Shown piece after piece: positions 43,226 to 54,584 of a stretch of 64,000 nt of DNA (position 1 is its first letter; every line of letters starts with the position of its first letter). Origin of the DNA: Lactifluus volemus. Lineage: Eukaryota > Basidiomycota > Agaricomycetes > Russulales > Russulaceae. Location: NCBI GenBank assembly GCA_022376515.1, contig WTXI01000002.1, positions 1,798,001 to 1,862,000 on the forward strand, read 5' to 3'. A program made the translations under genes and the position numbers. A model generated the notes under the pieces. That model was not told the DNA's origin. It saw only the letters and a list, made by a program, of their open reading frames with translations, and did no database searches.

Positions 43226-44426
43226 ATGAGGTCCACCATTCGCGTTCTCGGACAAACTTCCTACGTACGTGCAAAGAGCATCAGTTTTGTTGGTCTCGGC
43301 CGTATGGGTTCCGAAATGGCCTACAACTTGTTCTCGAAGCGATTCGCAGAGTCCGCCGAATTTCATTTCGTCGTCTGTGATGCAATTCCAGAAGCTGCCA
43401 CTCGATTCGCTGATAACTTTCGCATACGATTTCCCGAAGCGCATATAACGGTGGCTGCGAATCCCCAAGAGTGAGTTCCAACCGAGTGCTGCCTCTCGTC
43501 GTTTGGAGATTACAAACGCACAGGGCTACTCTCGCTTCTGGGACGATCGTCACCATGCTCCCATCTTCGCCTCATGTACGCCAAGTCTATCTGAATTCGA
43601 ACGGCATCATTCCGACCCTTCGTTCGTTGCCACCAGTTGAAGCGGAGGGCACTCTTTGCATCGACTCTACCACTCTCGATGTACAAGTAGGCCGTGAGGT
43701 TGCCGCCGAAGCACATGCGGCGAGTGCAGCGATGTTGGACGCCCCTGTGTCAGGAGGTATGTATGGTGTGGTGAGAGGAGTGAATTGATCTCCTCATCCC
43801 CGTTGTCAGGTGTGACGGGTGCCAAAGCCGGAACGCTCTCTTTTCTCGTCGGGGGTAGCAAACAGGCGTTCAGTCAGGCGTCACCGATCCTCTCACTTAT
43901 GGGCCAACGTTCAATCCATTGCGGACCTTCAGGATCAGGGCTCGCGGCGAAGATTTGCAACAACCTGATGCTCGGCGTGCAACAGGTCGTGGTGGCCGAG
44001 GCGATGCTACTCGGACAACGGCTAGGATTGGATCCCACAGTATTGGCGAGCGTTATAAATAATTCAACAGGAGCGTGCTGGTCGTCGACAATCAACAACC
44101 CTGTGCCTGGAGCCTTGCCAGAAAAGTCACCGCCGTGCGAGCGTGGGTATGAAGGCGGTTTTGCTACCTCATTAATGATAAAGGTGGGTGACGTAAGAGA
44201 TCTCCTAGCGGACAAAAAACATTCAACGTATTGTTTGTTCACGGGGCCCGTATAATAGGACTTGGGATTAGCAACGAACGTTTCGAAAGGGTTAGGTTCA
44301 CCTGTGCCGTTGGCAGAGGCGGCGGAAGAGATTTATGTGGATGCTGTGCGGCGGTACCCTGAGCTTTCGATGAGAGACTTTTCTAGCATTTACCGATATT
44401 TGGAAGGGGGAGGGAAAAGCGGATGA
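43226..44426 (+). CDS. 3-hydroxyisobutyrate dehydrogenase
   Basis: NAD-dependent mitochondrial enzyme of valine breakdown that oxidises 3-hydroxyisobutyrate to methylmalonate semialdehyde. Basic start MRSTIRVLGQTSYVRAKSIS fits a presequence. Nucleotide-binding motif FVGLGRMGSEMAYNL (GLGxMG), GTIVTMLPSSPHV, LCIDSTTLDVQVGREVA, substrate loop LDAPVSGG then VTGAKAGTLSFLVGG, IHCGPSGSGLAAKICNNLML with the catalytic lysine in AAKICNN, and GACWSSTINNPVPGALPE. The final exon DLGLATNVSKGLGSPVPLAE leads to the stop at 44424-44426. Three introns, and the whole reads through without correction. Confidence 0.9.
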
Positions 44427-44480
44427 GTTAGTATTAGAACAAAGTGAGACCGGTACGCGTACAAATAAGATTGATATAAT

Positions 44481-44541
44481 CACATCACATCATCACATCA
44501 CCACCGAGTCACCGAGCAACCGAGCAAGCAAGCAAGCAAGC
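44481..44541 (+). repeat. Short simple repeats in the epimerase 5' leader
   Basis: CACAT/CATCA units at 44481-44502 and GAGCAA/GCAA units at 44512-44541, within the roughly 160 bases between the dehydrogenase stop and the epimerase start at 44589. Confidence 0.8.
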
Positions 44542-44588
44542 GCAACAACTAACTAAATCTCAACTCTCTCTTTCTTCTCCTTTCCATC

Positions 44589-46380
44589 ATGTCCCATAAA
44601 CCGAGCGCCATCATATTTGGTTAGTTCGCCTCCGCCTCCTTTCCTTCCTCAAGTTCATTTATTCCCTTTCCCTCTACCTCTCCTAGGTGGCCTCAACACA
44701 TGTTCTCGCCCACTTGCAACTCTTTTGGTTCCTATAGATGGAGAGCCCCTTGTCTCCGTCAGTATCCCTTTTCTTAAATCCTCTCTCCTTTTCCGCCCTC
44801 TCATCATTCAATATCTAGAACCTGCGTATTGTTGACAAGTATTCAGTTGTACCTCCTACAACGTGCGAGCATTCATCTTGACCCTCTTGGCCACGTAACA
44901 TCAAAATGAACAGGTATCTTGGTCCGGAGTTTCCTCAAATTCTTTCCAAGAACAATGTCGAATATAAGCAAGCCAATCTGGCAGTCCCCAGTTTGTCTAC
45001 CCGTTTTCCCTCCCCTCTTTTTTTTTTTTTGAAACTTTAGCTTTTCCGCCAGCAATTGTATCATCCGCCTTTGATCCACCGGATGGACAGGAACCCTATT
45101 CGCTTGTGTTTGATTTGACAGGAGATATTGCTTACGACCGTCCTGACATGGTACGTCAGAGTTTCCCGTATGCAAGTCTGTAATTCGCCTACCTGACCTT
45201 TTCAAGGTTCAAATCAACCATACGTGTAATGTCACACGTTTGATAGGGGAGGAAGCCGCTCGCCGCAATGTAAACGCCTACGTACGGTTACAACAACCCT
45301 GGTACGAGTGTCCGGAGAAAGGCTCTCATGAGGAACGGGAAGACATCAAGCCTTATGGTGTCATTGGGACGTGGTGGCATGAGTCTTTACGTATATTGGG
45401 TGCCATTGAAGGGTACGTCTATCCTCTCCACGTTGCTGCCGCTTATGATTTGGTATCAGTCTCAATCTCGTCATTCTGCGCATTGGCCTCGTCTATGGAC
45501 CCTACATTGACTTTGGCATGAGTGGGTACTTTCTCCCTCCTCCTGACGAGTTTCACATCTCATAATCCACAAAGTGACGAACGTACTGACTGTCGCCGCC
45601 GTGTACGGGTATATGAAGAAAGCTATGAAATCGTTGTAAGCCCCTCTCCACGATGGCCGCCGTACCATGCATCTTGTTCATTCGCGAATAGATGGAGTCC
45701 TGGCCATAACGCAATGAATACCATTCATTCCGATGACGTTGCCGGTGGCCTTTGGGCTGCTGCTGAGTGGATGTCTCGCGTTGGTCGTGCTGAGGCGTTG
45801 AATGGGGCGGGGGAGGAGATTTTTTGCAAGAATAAGGTGAGGGAGGTTACCGGTATGCCCCCGCCAGAGAAGAAGATCGTTGTTCCTCTGTTCAACCTTG
45901 TGCGTATTATCACCTCGCGTGGAATGAAATAAAGGAAGACTGACTTTGTTAGACGGACGATAATGGGACCACGCTTGACAAGGCCGGAAAGACGATGACT
46001 GGGATTTTTGGTACAACGTTTGAGTATCACAATTTCGTCACAAGCGCGATGATGAGGGTACGTATTTTCACCACTAGCCGGATCGTTCTCATCTCTCCGT
46101 TCAGTTCCGTCTCGAAGACGTTGTTGACGATATCAATGAGATACACGTGAGCACATGGGCCGAAATGCTCGCAAAGTCGGACCCTCCCGTAACCAAAACA
46201 CCTCTGACCGCATACATGAGCACCTTTTTGCTCTCGAAGCATACTGTTGCCTTTTCAAACAAGAAAATACAACGCATCATCGGGTATCAATTGAAGCGGC
46301 CATATATGACTGCCGATATCCTTCGCGAAGTCGTGGACAAGTGGAAAGCTGAGGGTAGCTGGCCAACGCTCCCCAGTTAG
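44589..46380 (+). CDS. NAD-dependent epimerase/dehydratase family protein
   Basis: Extended short-chain dehydrogenase. Starts MSHKPSAIIFGGLNTCSRPL with the Rossmann glycines IFGG. Then IVDKYSVVPPTTY, FPQILSKNNVEYKQANLAVP, YSLVFDLTGDIAYDRPD, QINHTCNVTRLIGEEAARRN, VYLQ-like strand read as VNAYVRLQQPWYE, LVYGPYIDFG (typical R-x-G-x-VYGP region), MNTIHSDDVAGGLWAAAEWM and PEKKIVVPLFNL. The end is KKIQRIIGYQLKRPYMTADI, LREVVDKWKAEG, WPTLPS. The classical YxxxK is not clear; YGVIGTWWHESLRILGAIEG occupies that place. This matches a fungal subfamily of unknown substrate. About seven introns. Confidence 0.75.
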
Positions 46381-46610
46381 ACGACACCTGGTATACGAGC
46401 ATCTCATGATTTTGTGCCCGAACGCAGAATTTTACGTCTCCTTTGCTCTTGGCCTCACCAATCCAACGATCTCTTTCCCCACGGTAACCACACGACCATG
46501 TAGTCTCCGCCTGTCCCAACCTTGATGATACTTATCTTACGCAGGATTTAATGAACCATTTATCTTTTTTTTTTTGTACTGGGTACTTCTTATGTGACTT
46601 GAATACAGTT

Positions 46611-47889
46611 TCACACCCCAAATGCAACCGTTTGACATCCATACAGACCAGATAATACGTGGACGCCGCCCTCTTCACCAGCGCCTGCAGCGACAAAGAT
46701 GGGGACAAAGTGATCCTCTCGTGGATGCGCCAATCGAAAGGCGCCATGTTGTGTGAGCGCAACAAGTGCGGTCTTTCTTGCAACCGGCTTTAAACGACAG
46801 CGTCAACAAAGCAGACGTGCTGGCTCACTCCAAAGGGAACACTCACATCGGAGATGGAAATGGCAGAAGAAACGGCATCGTTAAACTCACGAACAAGTGG
46901 GTTGGCGGTCTCGGGGACGAAGCTCGCTGGATCGCGTAGATTGTGGATGGTCAAGCCTCCGGAGAGGATCAATATTCCCTCCTCCCTGGTATGATGACGG
47001 TCAAGGCAATAACAATCATCGACCAGCGCCGTCTCATGATCAGCACGACACTGTTCCCTGGCTTGTGGCTGCACAGACGGGAGGGTACGCACCGAAGTTT
47101 CACGATCGCTTTGCCAAGAGCCCAATTACGCTCGGGGCTCAGCGTTCCATCGATCGAGGCTTGCACGATGGGCACACTCCGGAACTCATCGCCACCGAAC
47201 ATGAGGCGGAAGGGGATAAAGACACCGTGGTCTAAGCCGGGTCCTTCGAACCCTCGGCCATCTCGGCCGCGGGGTTCTTCCTTGGTTGTCGAGCGGGCAC
47301 CGATGCCGGCCTACATGATGTATGAAAAAGGTTCGAACTCACAGGTCAGGCAAAGTTCACTCGGACTGAAGATTGGACGGGACGTGTAACAGTACCTCGT
47401 GAAAGAGTTCCACTACGCGTCGCGAGAGCGTCCCGTCGCCACGCGAGTTGAACTTTAATGTATAGAGCTCTGGACCAAAGTTGTAATAGTCCATGAGCAA
47501 AGGGTTTTCTTCGCCGTAGTCGGTCACTTTTCGGAGATACGAGTCAGATACGAGCGAATGGAAATTCCACGACGATACGAGAGGGGAAAAACAGGTAGCA
47601 TACCGAGTTGGTCTCCGACTGTCTCCCAGTGCGCACTGAAGACGAGGATACCTTTCGGCTGATACTTGGCGAGCAAGGCAGGCCCAAAGTCGCGCAGAAA
47701 GTTTGCAAAAGGACTTTCTAGACCGGCATGCATGATGAAGGCGCTCCGAGCAGTGGTGACATTGTTAGAATAGGTGAGGACGGGAGAGCCGTGGGCAAAG
47801 AAGAAGGCTGGGATGCGATCAGGGGAACCTGGAAGCGATGCCAGACGATCTTGCCAGTCAGGGCGAGTCAGTGGGAGGTTCGAGGACAT
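46611..47889 (-). CDS. DODA-like extradiol ring-opening dioxygenase (LigB family)
   Basis: Class III extradiol dioxygenase family, resembling plant/fungal 4,5-DOPA dioxygenase. Start at ATG 47889 (MSSNLPLTRPDWQDRLAS) or 47904. Metal ligands appear in FFFAHGSPVLTY, GILVFSAHWETVGDQ and HGVFIPFRLMFGGDEF. Then SVPIVQASIDGTLSPERNWA, GILILSGGLTIHNLRDPASF and QHGAFRLAHPREDHFVPIFV; it ends GGVHVLSGLYGCQTVAFGV at 46611. Zn/Fe coordination by the first, second and later histidines is family knowledge. In basidiomycetes such enzymes cleave DOPA or other catechols, or act on degradation products; the substrate here is unknown. Divergent from TFB3. Confidence 0.82.
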
Positions 47890-48197
47890 GATGACGTAGC
47901 TCAATCAAGGGACACTAATTATCATTACATGATCACGTCGTGATCCTCATCTCTCTGTTCACTCCACTTGTATGTCAAACAAGGCTAATGCTGCAAGCTG
48001 GCTTCGAGGAACAACTATCCGCAAGGCGGTCGCAACCCGACAACGCGCTCTCATACTCCTCAATCACAGGCACCATCTTCGATAGTATTCAGCGGTGGCG
48101 TCAAAGATGCGTCGGGAAGAACACTAGAGTATTTCGTCAGTCATCTATATCCAAACTTACCATTGAAAAACTCACCTCCATGGCTTGCGTATAGTCC

Positions 48198-49369
48198 ATG
48201 GATGATCAGTGTCCGGTGTGCAAATCTGACAGATACCTAAACCCGAAGCTACGCTTGCTCGTGAGCTCATGTTACCACAAAATGTGCGTCGCATATACTC
48301 CGTCATCGGTCATCGTCATCCTTTCTCCTCACTTCCTCCGTGTAACAAGGTGCGAATCCTGTATAGACCGTTTGTACACGTTGGGCCCGGCACCGTGTCC
48401 CATTTGCAGCAAAACCCTCAAAAAAATGACGTTCATCCCACAGACGTTTGAGGATCTAGCGGTGGAGAAAGAGGTTGCTGTCAGGAGAAAAATCGCAAAA
48501 GAGTTGGTGGCTTAGGTTGTGATTCTACCTATACTCACTCATCTTCTTCGTCCAAAAACAGATTCAACAAGCGCAGGGAAGACTTTCCGGATCTCCGTTC
48601 ATACAACGATTACTTACAGGAAGTGGAAGATATCAGTAAGCTGCATTGACTTTGTTCGCACCTCGCAACCCTTTTGATAACCACCGTAGCATTCAACCTG
48701 ATAAATGAAATCGACATCCCCGAAACGCAAGCGCGTATTGCAGCGTACCGGAAGGAGAACGCGGCTCTTATCGAGCTCAACCAGCAACGCGAGGAAGCGT
48801 ACGCGCAGGCCCTCAAGGATCAAGAAGAAGCTGAGCGCCGCGAGAGACAACTTCGAGCGGAGGAGCTGCGGCGCGCCGAGGAGGAGGAGCGCGACGCACG
48901 CGAGGGCGAGCGGAGGGCCCTGATCGACAACTTGGAGCATAGCGACGCCGATGCTGTCCGACTGGTCGCGCAGGCCCGTGAAGAGGCGCTCAAGCGCGCA
49001 GCCGCGCGCACGGCGGCGGCGCAACAGGCTGTGCAGCAGAGCTCGGCGAACCTGCTCCGCTCGCGCGCGGCTCAGAGCGTCGTCGTGCCGGACCAGCCCC
49101 ACGTCCCGCTGCAGGACGACTTTTATGCGTACGACGATATGTATGCGCTCCGTAGTTCCTACTTTGATCCGATCAGCGATGCCGTGCGACGGGATAAGGA
49201 GGGCATCATGCGTGCTGGTGGATATCGCCTCGAGGAAGCGTGGGAGCGTGCGCTCCGAAGCGCGGTGGCTGGTCTGGATTTTCTTCCGTCCGATGTCGTC
49301 CTGACCTCTCATCCGGAGACATGTATCGCTGGCGGACTGGATGCTGATGTCGTGATGGCGTCGGCGTGA
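48198..49369 (+). CDS. TFB3: TFIIH/CDK-activating kinase assembly factor TFB3 (MAT1)
   Basis: RING-finger subunit that bridges the CDK-activating kinase module to TFIIH. Start MDDQCPVCKSDRYLNP; the RING finger continues LLVSSCYHKMCESCIDRLYT then GPAPCPICSKTLKKMTF after an intron. The MAT1 domain has FEDLAVEKEVAVRRKIAKE, FNKRREDFPDLRSYNDYLQE, VEDITFNLINEIDIPETQAR and AAYRKENAALIELNQQREEA, followed by a long charged coiled coil (RQLRAEELRRAEEEERDARE) and the conserved tail DDFYAYDDMYALRSSYFDPI, AGGYRLEEAWERALRSAVAG. Stop at 49367-49369. The 3' exon is markedly GC-rich relative to its neighbours, which leaves a long antisense frame open. Confidence 0.92.
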
Positions 49370-49857
49370 TGACATTAATACCTCGGCAAATGTCTCACAC
49401 AAACTACTGTATGAATACATTACAAGCCTGACACGGCCCCTCCATGGGCATTCATTATCTTCGCCGTCCCTTGAATAGGTTTTCGGGTGATTGAGGTCGG
49501 TTGTCGTATTTTATAACATCATCTTTTCTGAATATTTCATTCACAGCTTGAGTAGTTCTATTCTTTTTCCGTTTGAATATGCTCGTTACCTGCCTAGTTA
49601 ACTATAGATGGATACAGCGCCGGAGTAATACTACTTCTACGATCGTTTTATTTTTCCTTCAGTGAACGTTTCGCATGGGCGATGAATAGCGTCATTTCTC
49701 GTCCTGTTTTTCCATTTTGTACAACTCATTGCCAGTGGGGAACGGTAGTTAGATATGAATCGTGATTCGCTCGATGGTTGTTTTGGGGGGCAATGACGTG
49801 TCATATTGGGTTGGAACATATTGTATACAAAATGAAAACGATCGGATGGAAACGTAA
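49370..49857. other. Intergenic region, nothing recognised
   Basis: About 490 bases of AT-rich sequence lying between two convergent genes (TFB3 and the orphan at 49858-50685). It should hold both 3' UTRs. No repeat or RNA gene seen. Confidence 0.5.
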
Positions 49858-50685
49858 CTAACCGTCGGTTGGTGAGGAGATTGATGGAACAGATGAGTCA
49901 GAAGATAAAAATGTCATGTTAATGATAGTGATAGGGAGGCGATTTCCTGTAGTCAAAGTTGAGCCACAAGATATGTTCCCTATCGTCGACATAAGATATT
50001 TCGTTCGAAAAGGTAGAAGTTTAATACGCAACACACCTACGATCGATACCATTGCATCAGGAAAGTAAGGAAACTTGAATCGAGCCATCGATTCCGGAAA
50101 GTAACAAATGTATGACACGGATTGGTCCTTGTCCATGGAAGAGACCACGATATCGAGAGCGAATTGACGATCGTTCAATTTTTTACCCATCTAACATTTA
50201 AAGAGAAAGCGATGAAAACAAACAATTGTCATATGTTTTTAAGAAGGGAAAGAACGTACTGCGCCTACAACAATAATCGTGGGTCGGATGGAAGGGGGTA
50301 AGCCACCGATGAGCATTACTTGGAGCTAAGGATGGCGGGTTTATTTAGATGATCTAGAGATTTATAAGAACTAAAACAAACATACAGATATTGCTTCAAT
50401 CTGCATAGCATAGTCTGACCGATTGAATCCTCGTCCCACAGTAGTCTCATCGTTGACCATTGAAAGTGTACCAAAGACAAAGAAAACAGCGTCATCGGCG
50501 GGATCTGGTTCGTCGTCAGGGATCAAGTAGTGAAGTATGGCTTTGAGAGAAATGGTTTCGCCCTCGTCATTTTCGCCAATGTAAATATGTACGTCATACG
50601 TGATTATTTTGGGTTCTGTAGGACCCATCACATATCGAGCACAGTTGCATAGGATCGGTCCAGAAATCGTTGACGCTCCAGACAT
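49858..50685 (-). CDS. Orphan protein with OB-like beta-rich composition
   Basis: Start MSGASTISGPILCNCARYVM at 50685, then EPKIITYDVHIYIGENDEGE, LHYLIPDDEPDPADDAVFFV, FGTLSMVNDETTVGRGFNRS, an intron, LQVMLIGGLPPSIRPTIIVV, another intron, then MGKKLNDRQFALDIVVSSMD, SYICYFPESMARFKFPYFPD and MVSIVGVLRIK, ending ISSPTDG. Alternating hydrophobic strands with FGTL and VSIVGVL look like OB-fold strands. I recall similar unannotated proteins in mushroom genomes, often in multiple copies, but cannot name a family or function. Its codon use is AT-richer than that of its neighbours. Confidence 0.5.
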
Positions 50686-51029
50686 GTTCGTAGCTGGCGA
50701 TTGATACAATGAAGAGAAAAGAAAACTGAAGGCAATTCAAAAAATGGTGAAGATATTTAACAGGATCGACGGGCGTCCAATGGCATACAGACATGATGTA
50801 AATTATCACGTCCTACAGATCGTGTCAGAGGCCCAGAACGAGAACGTAAAAAAAAAGTCATCATGATGAACGGGGTGTGGAGTATGAGTACTAGACGATG
50901 CAAATCCAGATTTCGGTTGGTTACCGAACATCGTTCCACGTAATATTACATAAACTATTTATTCACTGAGTTTGAATGAAATGTGACAATGGAGTCACAT
51001 TGCGCCGTGGTGGAAGCACTCGATCATCG
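50686..51029. other. Divergent intergenic region
   Basis: About 340 bases between the orphan protein start and the ceramide glucosyltransferase start. AT-rich, with short frames only; taken as a shared promoter. Confidence 0.45.
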
Positions 51030-52453
51030 ATGATACCCCCAATACCCCCAAATATCAGCGGCCCGACACAAGTTGTTCTTGCTTTAATCTGCCTGATTTG
51101 GTATTGTCTCATTTGGTCTCTGGGCTTACTCGGCTGTTGGTCTGCGTGAGTCTGTCCTTCTTGGCTCTCAACATCGCTGAGCTAATCGGACGAGTCCATA
51201 GTCGCAAACGGTACAGAACCCCCCCAAGACTCCCACTTCCATCTACCCTACCGTCTTTTTGCCCCGGTGTATCCATTTTGCGCCCTTTGAAGGGCTTGGA
51301 TTCCGACTTGTCTGAATGTCTTGAATCTTCGTTCAAGCAAGATTATCCAAACTTCGAAATTTTATATCAGTTGCAGACGAAGATGACGAAGCGCTTCCAA
51401 TAGTGCGTGAACTGATTGCCAAGTATCCTAATGTCAATGCGAGGGTGATAATAGGTGCGTTGTCACGTAGCTGCACAGAGTTTGGATCATAACAGATGTG
51501 ATTTAGGCAACGATGAAGTTGGTGTCAACCCCAAAATCAATAACCTGATGCGCCCCTACACTGAGGCAGCTCACGACATCCTCTGGATTCTCGACTCTAA
51601 TGTCGCCGTAGCCCCTGGAACATTAGCCCGGGCAGTTGACATACTCTGCGGTCCATCCTCTTCTAACACCGACCCTTCTCGACGACGCATCGGACTTGTT
51701 CATCACATTCCGTTCGTAGTTTCAAAGCAAAACCTCGTAACTTTCGGAGCTCAAGTTGACGAGGCATCCTTGAACACGAATCTTGCCAAGATGTATGTCG
51801 CCATTAACACAATTGCAGGGGCCTCTTGTTGTGTCAGCGGCAAGTCGAATCTTTTGCGACGCTCGGATCTTGAATGCGTCGATGGTTCACTAGTCCCACA
51901 ACAATACCCTGACAATGGACAATGTCGGGGGCTTGCGGCCTTTGGCCGTTTCATGGCCGAAGACAACATGATTGCCCTCGCCTTGTGGCACGAGCTGGAC
52001 CTGCAGCATTACCTTTCTCATGACATTGTATACCATACTCTAGAGGACATGAGCCTTTCAGATTATGTCCGGCGTCGCGTGCGGTGGGTACGTGTCAGGA
52101 GGCACATGCACATTGCTGCTACGTCACTGGAGCCCTTTACCGAGTCGGTGATGCTCAGCGCCATAGTAGCGATGAGTTTGCGATTCTGGACAGGGATACC
52201 AATTCAGTTGTTCGTCCCAGCACACTTTATTCTGTGGCATTTGGTAGACCTAGATGTTTATGCATCCCTTGCCGGGCACCCGCTTCCGTGGTCGAAGTGG
52301 TGGAGTTTTCTGGGAGCATGGGTGGTACGGGAGCTGCTTGCATTCCCTATATGGCTCCTTGCCATTTCCGGGAATAAAATAGTGTGGAGGGGGAATATTT
52401 ATAAAATGCTACGCAATGGAGGGGCGGTTCGGGTGTCCGGAGTACCTCAATAG
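51030..52453 (+). CDS. Ceramide glucosyltransferase (GT21)
   Basis: Makes glucosylceramide from ceramide and UDP-glucose in the Golgi/ER membrane. Start ATG 51030 (MIPPIPPNISGPTQVVLALI), with an N-terminal membrane segment (LICLIWYCLIWSLGLLG); the first intron is 51146-51201. Then ARKRYRT, PGVSILRPLKGLDSDLSECL, ESSFKQDYPNFEILY, VADEDDEALPIVRELIAKYP, the D-x-D-like ILWILDSNVAVAPGTLARAV, GASCCVSGKSNLLRRSDLE, FGRFMAEDNMIALALWHELD (third acidic motif) and the (Q/R)XXRW motif in DYVRRRVRWVRVRR. Two or three C-terminal membrane segments follow (SAIVAMSLRFWTGIPIQLFV, ELLAFPIWLLAISGNKIVW). One base is missing in the AAATTTTA run near 51360. Confidence 0.9.
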
Positions 52454-54584
52454 AACCTCACGCGGCCCGCAGCAGTTTTTTTTTTTTTGGTTTTTTTTTT
52501 ATATACCCGAATCATATCAATTGCTTGGCAGAGTCTTGGCAGCCATAGTCTCGTCCCCAGGACATGTTGATGGAAATGGCTTCATTCATAAACCCACAAT
52601 GAAAGTCAAATGGAACTTTCCCAACGGCAAACGTCGGAAGCTACACGAGCTACGAGCTATTGAGGTCGTGAACGTGAGCTGTATGTCTATCATCGCCTCG
52701 TTGCAATCCTGATGTAGGAACAGCCCTTGGCGTTCAATATCACCCTGGCGAGGACGTACAAGCGGAAGACTGAGAAACCGAACGAGCAACTAGCAAAGCA
52801 ATATGCACACCAAATCAGGCTGCCCCATCAGGAAAATGTTAGCAATGTTGCTCCCCGTCCGGTGATATTTGCCCCATCGTGTCAAACAGAAAAATTCGCT
52901 GTGACATTTGACCGGGAGAGAGCAAAGTACAACACCTTAGGAACCTCCCGTCTTACGACTCGAGAGCCTCACGCCCACCCTGGGCAATAGTCACAAACAT
53001 AAACCAGAGGACACTGTACTCATGTTCAAGTTGTTGATGGCACAGATATACCAAGTCAGACTGTTTATGTTGGTATAACTGTGCTCTGTCAACTTGAACA
53101 GAGAGCATCAGGACAGTGTCATCTGGTCTAATACCCAGCAACCAAGCTATAGTACTGGTTGTCGAAGGATGGGATAGCGTAAAAAGGTCCAGGGAACAGA
53201 GCTTCCCCCGGCGTGGACGTACCAGAGAAAACTCGTGGGACGACCATTTGCCGCTGAGGCGGCGGCGGCCGGACCTCTCGCGCCCCAGAGACCCAGAGCC
53301 TCTGGACAAGGATGGACGAATTTTCGTCGGCGTGACCCCGGGAGCCATCTTTGACGTGACGAGGGTCTTTCTCGGCAGGTTATAGAGGAGATCCAAGAGC
53401 ACGGAGAGGCGCGACTGAACGAAGCGGACGGTTTTGTCGTGCGCAGAGGCGATGCCTGCATCAACATCGGACTCGTTTTGGATGATCCCAGATACGTTTT
53501 ATAAACGTAGGTTGAGCCCTACGGATAAACAAAAAAAACGGCAAGTCAGTACCACTTTAAGCCTCTTGCTGAAGAAAAAAAAAAAAAAGATGGTCCATGC
53601 GATGGATTTGGGAAGAGAAAGGAAAGAAGGAAAACTGTCCTTATTTCCCAATAGAACGGGAGCCTGTTTAGGGGGCACCCTCGGGATTGTATACTGTACG
53701 ACCAGGCACCACTCGGTGCTGTATTCGAAAGCGACGAACGCACCGATGTGAGAAAACGAAAGAGAAGAAATATGAGAATGTTTGACGTATTGTTTCTAGG
53801 AGCTCAGAGGTGAAGGTAACAAGTTGGCTGGAAACGCCGTATATATGCTTCCTTCCATGAGCAGAGCATATTCGAGTCTTCTGCGGCTCCGCATAGCCCC
53901 GAGCCCCTCCTAAATGTGCCAATGTTCAGCCAGAATGTTGGGCACCCATGTTACCATGTTCATTATTCATACTTCGTTTAGCAGCCAACCGAAACCCCGC
54001 ACTGTCATTGGGCCCGTCACCATGGCCTAGCATATTTAGGACAGAGGGCATTACTTCGTTTCTCCGTGCCCTGCGTTTATATGATCATCGACTCATCTCT
54101 CTTGAAATCACGTTGATCCTTAATCAGAACGCTACGATTACACAACCCATGGAACCTTGGGGACAGGGCTAGTCACAACGATACCACCCAACCGAGTATC
54201 CGTTGCCGTGTAGACGTCTGTATTCGTTAATTATATGGATCGGAGTATTGCAAAAGTCCCTGCTGGGACGCCAGTGCATCCGATTACCTGATTACGAGTG
54301 TACTAAGCATTGCCACTGCTCCATCGATGGTTGGTTAGCAGACACGATCACTTATCACCACTCGTCTTGCATGCTTCTCCGACTCGGTCAGTGGGTCTTC
54401 CATAGGAAACCACAGCACCTGATACTTGTCCTTTTTTCTACCTTATTATGAGAAGGCGATCCAAGAGATTGAAAGTTGGTCAGGACTGACCCAAGTCTTT
54501 TCGGGTCGACTCTAAAAGATCCCAACACTTTCCTGGGATCTAACGCCTTCTCATTCTCGCCTGTTTTCATCCTTGCCCAGTTGG
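52454..54584. other. 2.1-kb region without a confident gene
   Basis: Holds T13-GG-T10 at 52476-52500 and an A-rich run near 53576-53588. One possible spliced + strand reading (about 52600-52860: KVKWNFPNGKRRKLHELRAI, donor GTGAGC, then EQPLAFNITLARTYKRK) has good splice signals but no recognised homology. Bases 53150-53480 are GC-rich and open on both strands; the minus reading (SDVDAGIASAHDKTVRFVQS, RLSVLLDLLYNLPRKTLV) looks more protein-like and ends in a plausible donor. Bases 53950-54584 are unremarkable. Confidence 0.35.

Noticed and set aside
48614..49420. Minus-strand open frame of 268 residues
   Set aside because: Antisense to the GC-rich coiled-coil exon of TFB3, which has clear family motifs on the plus strand.
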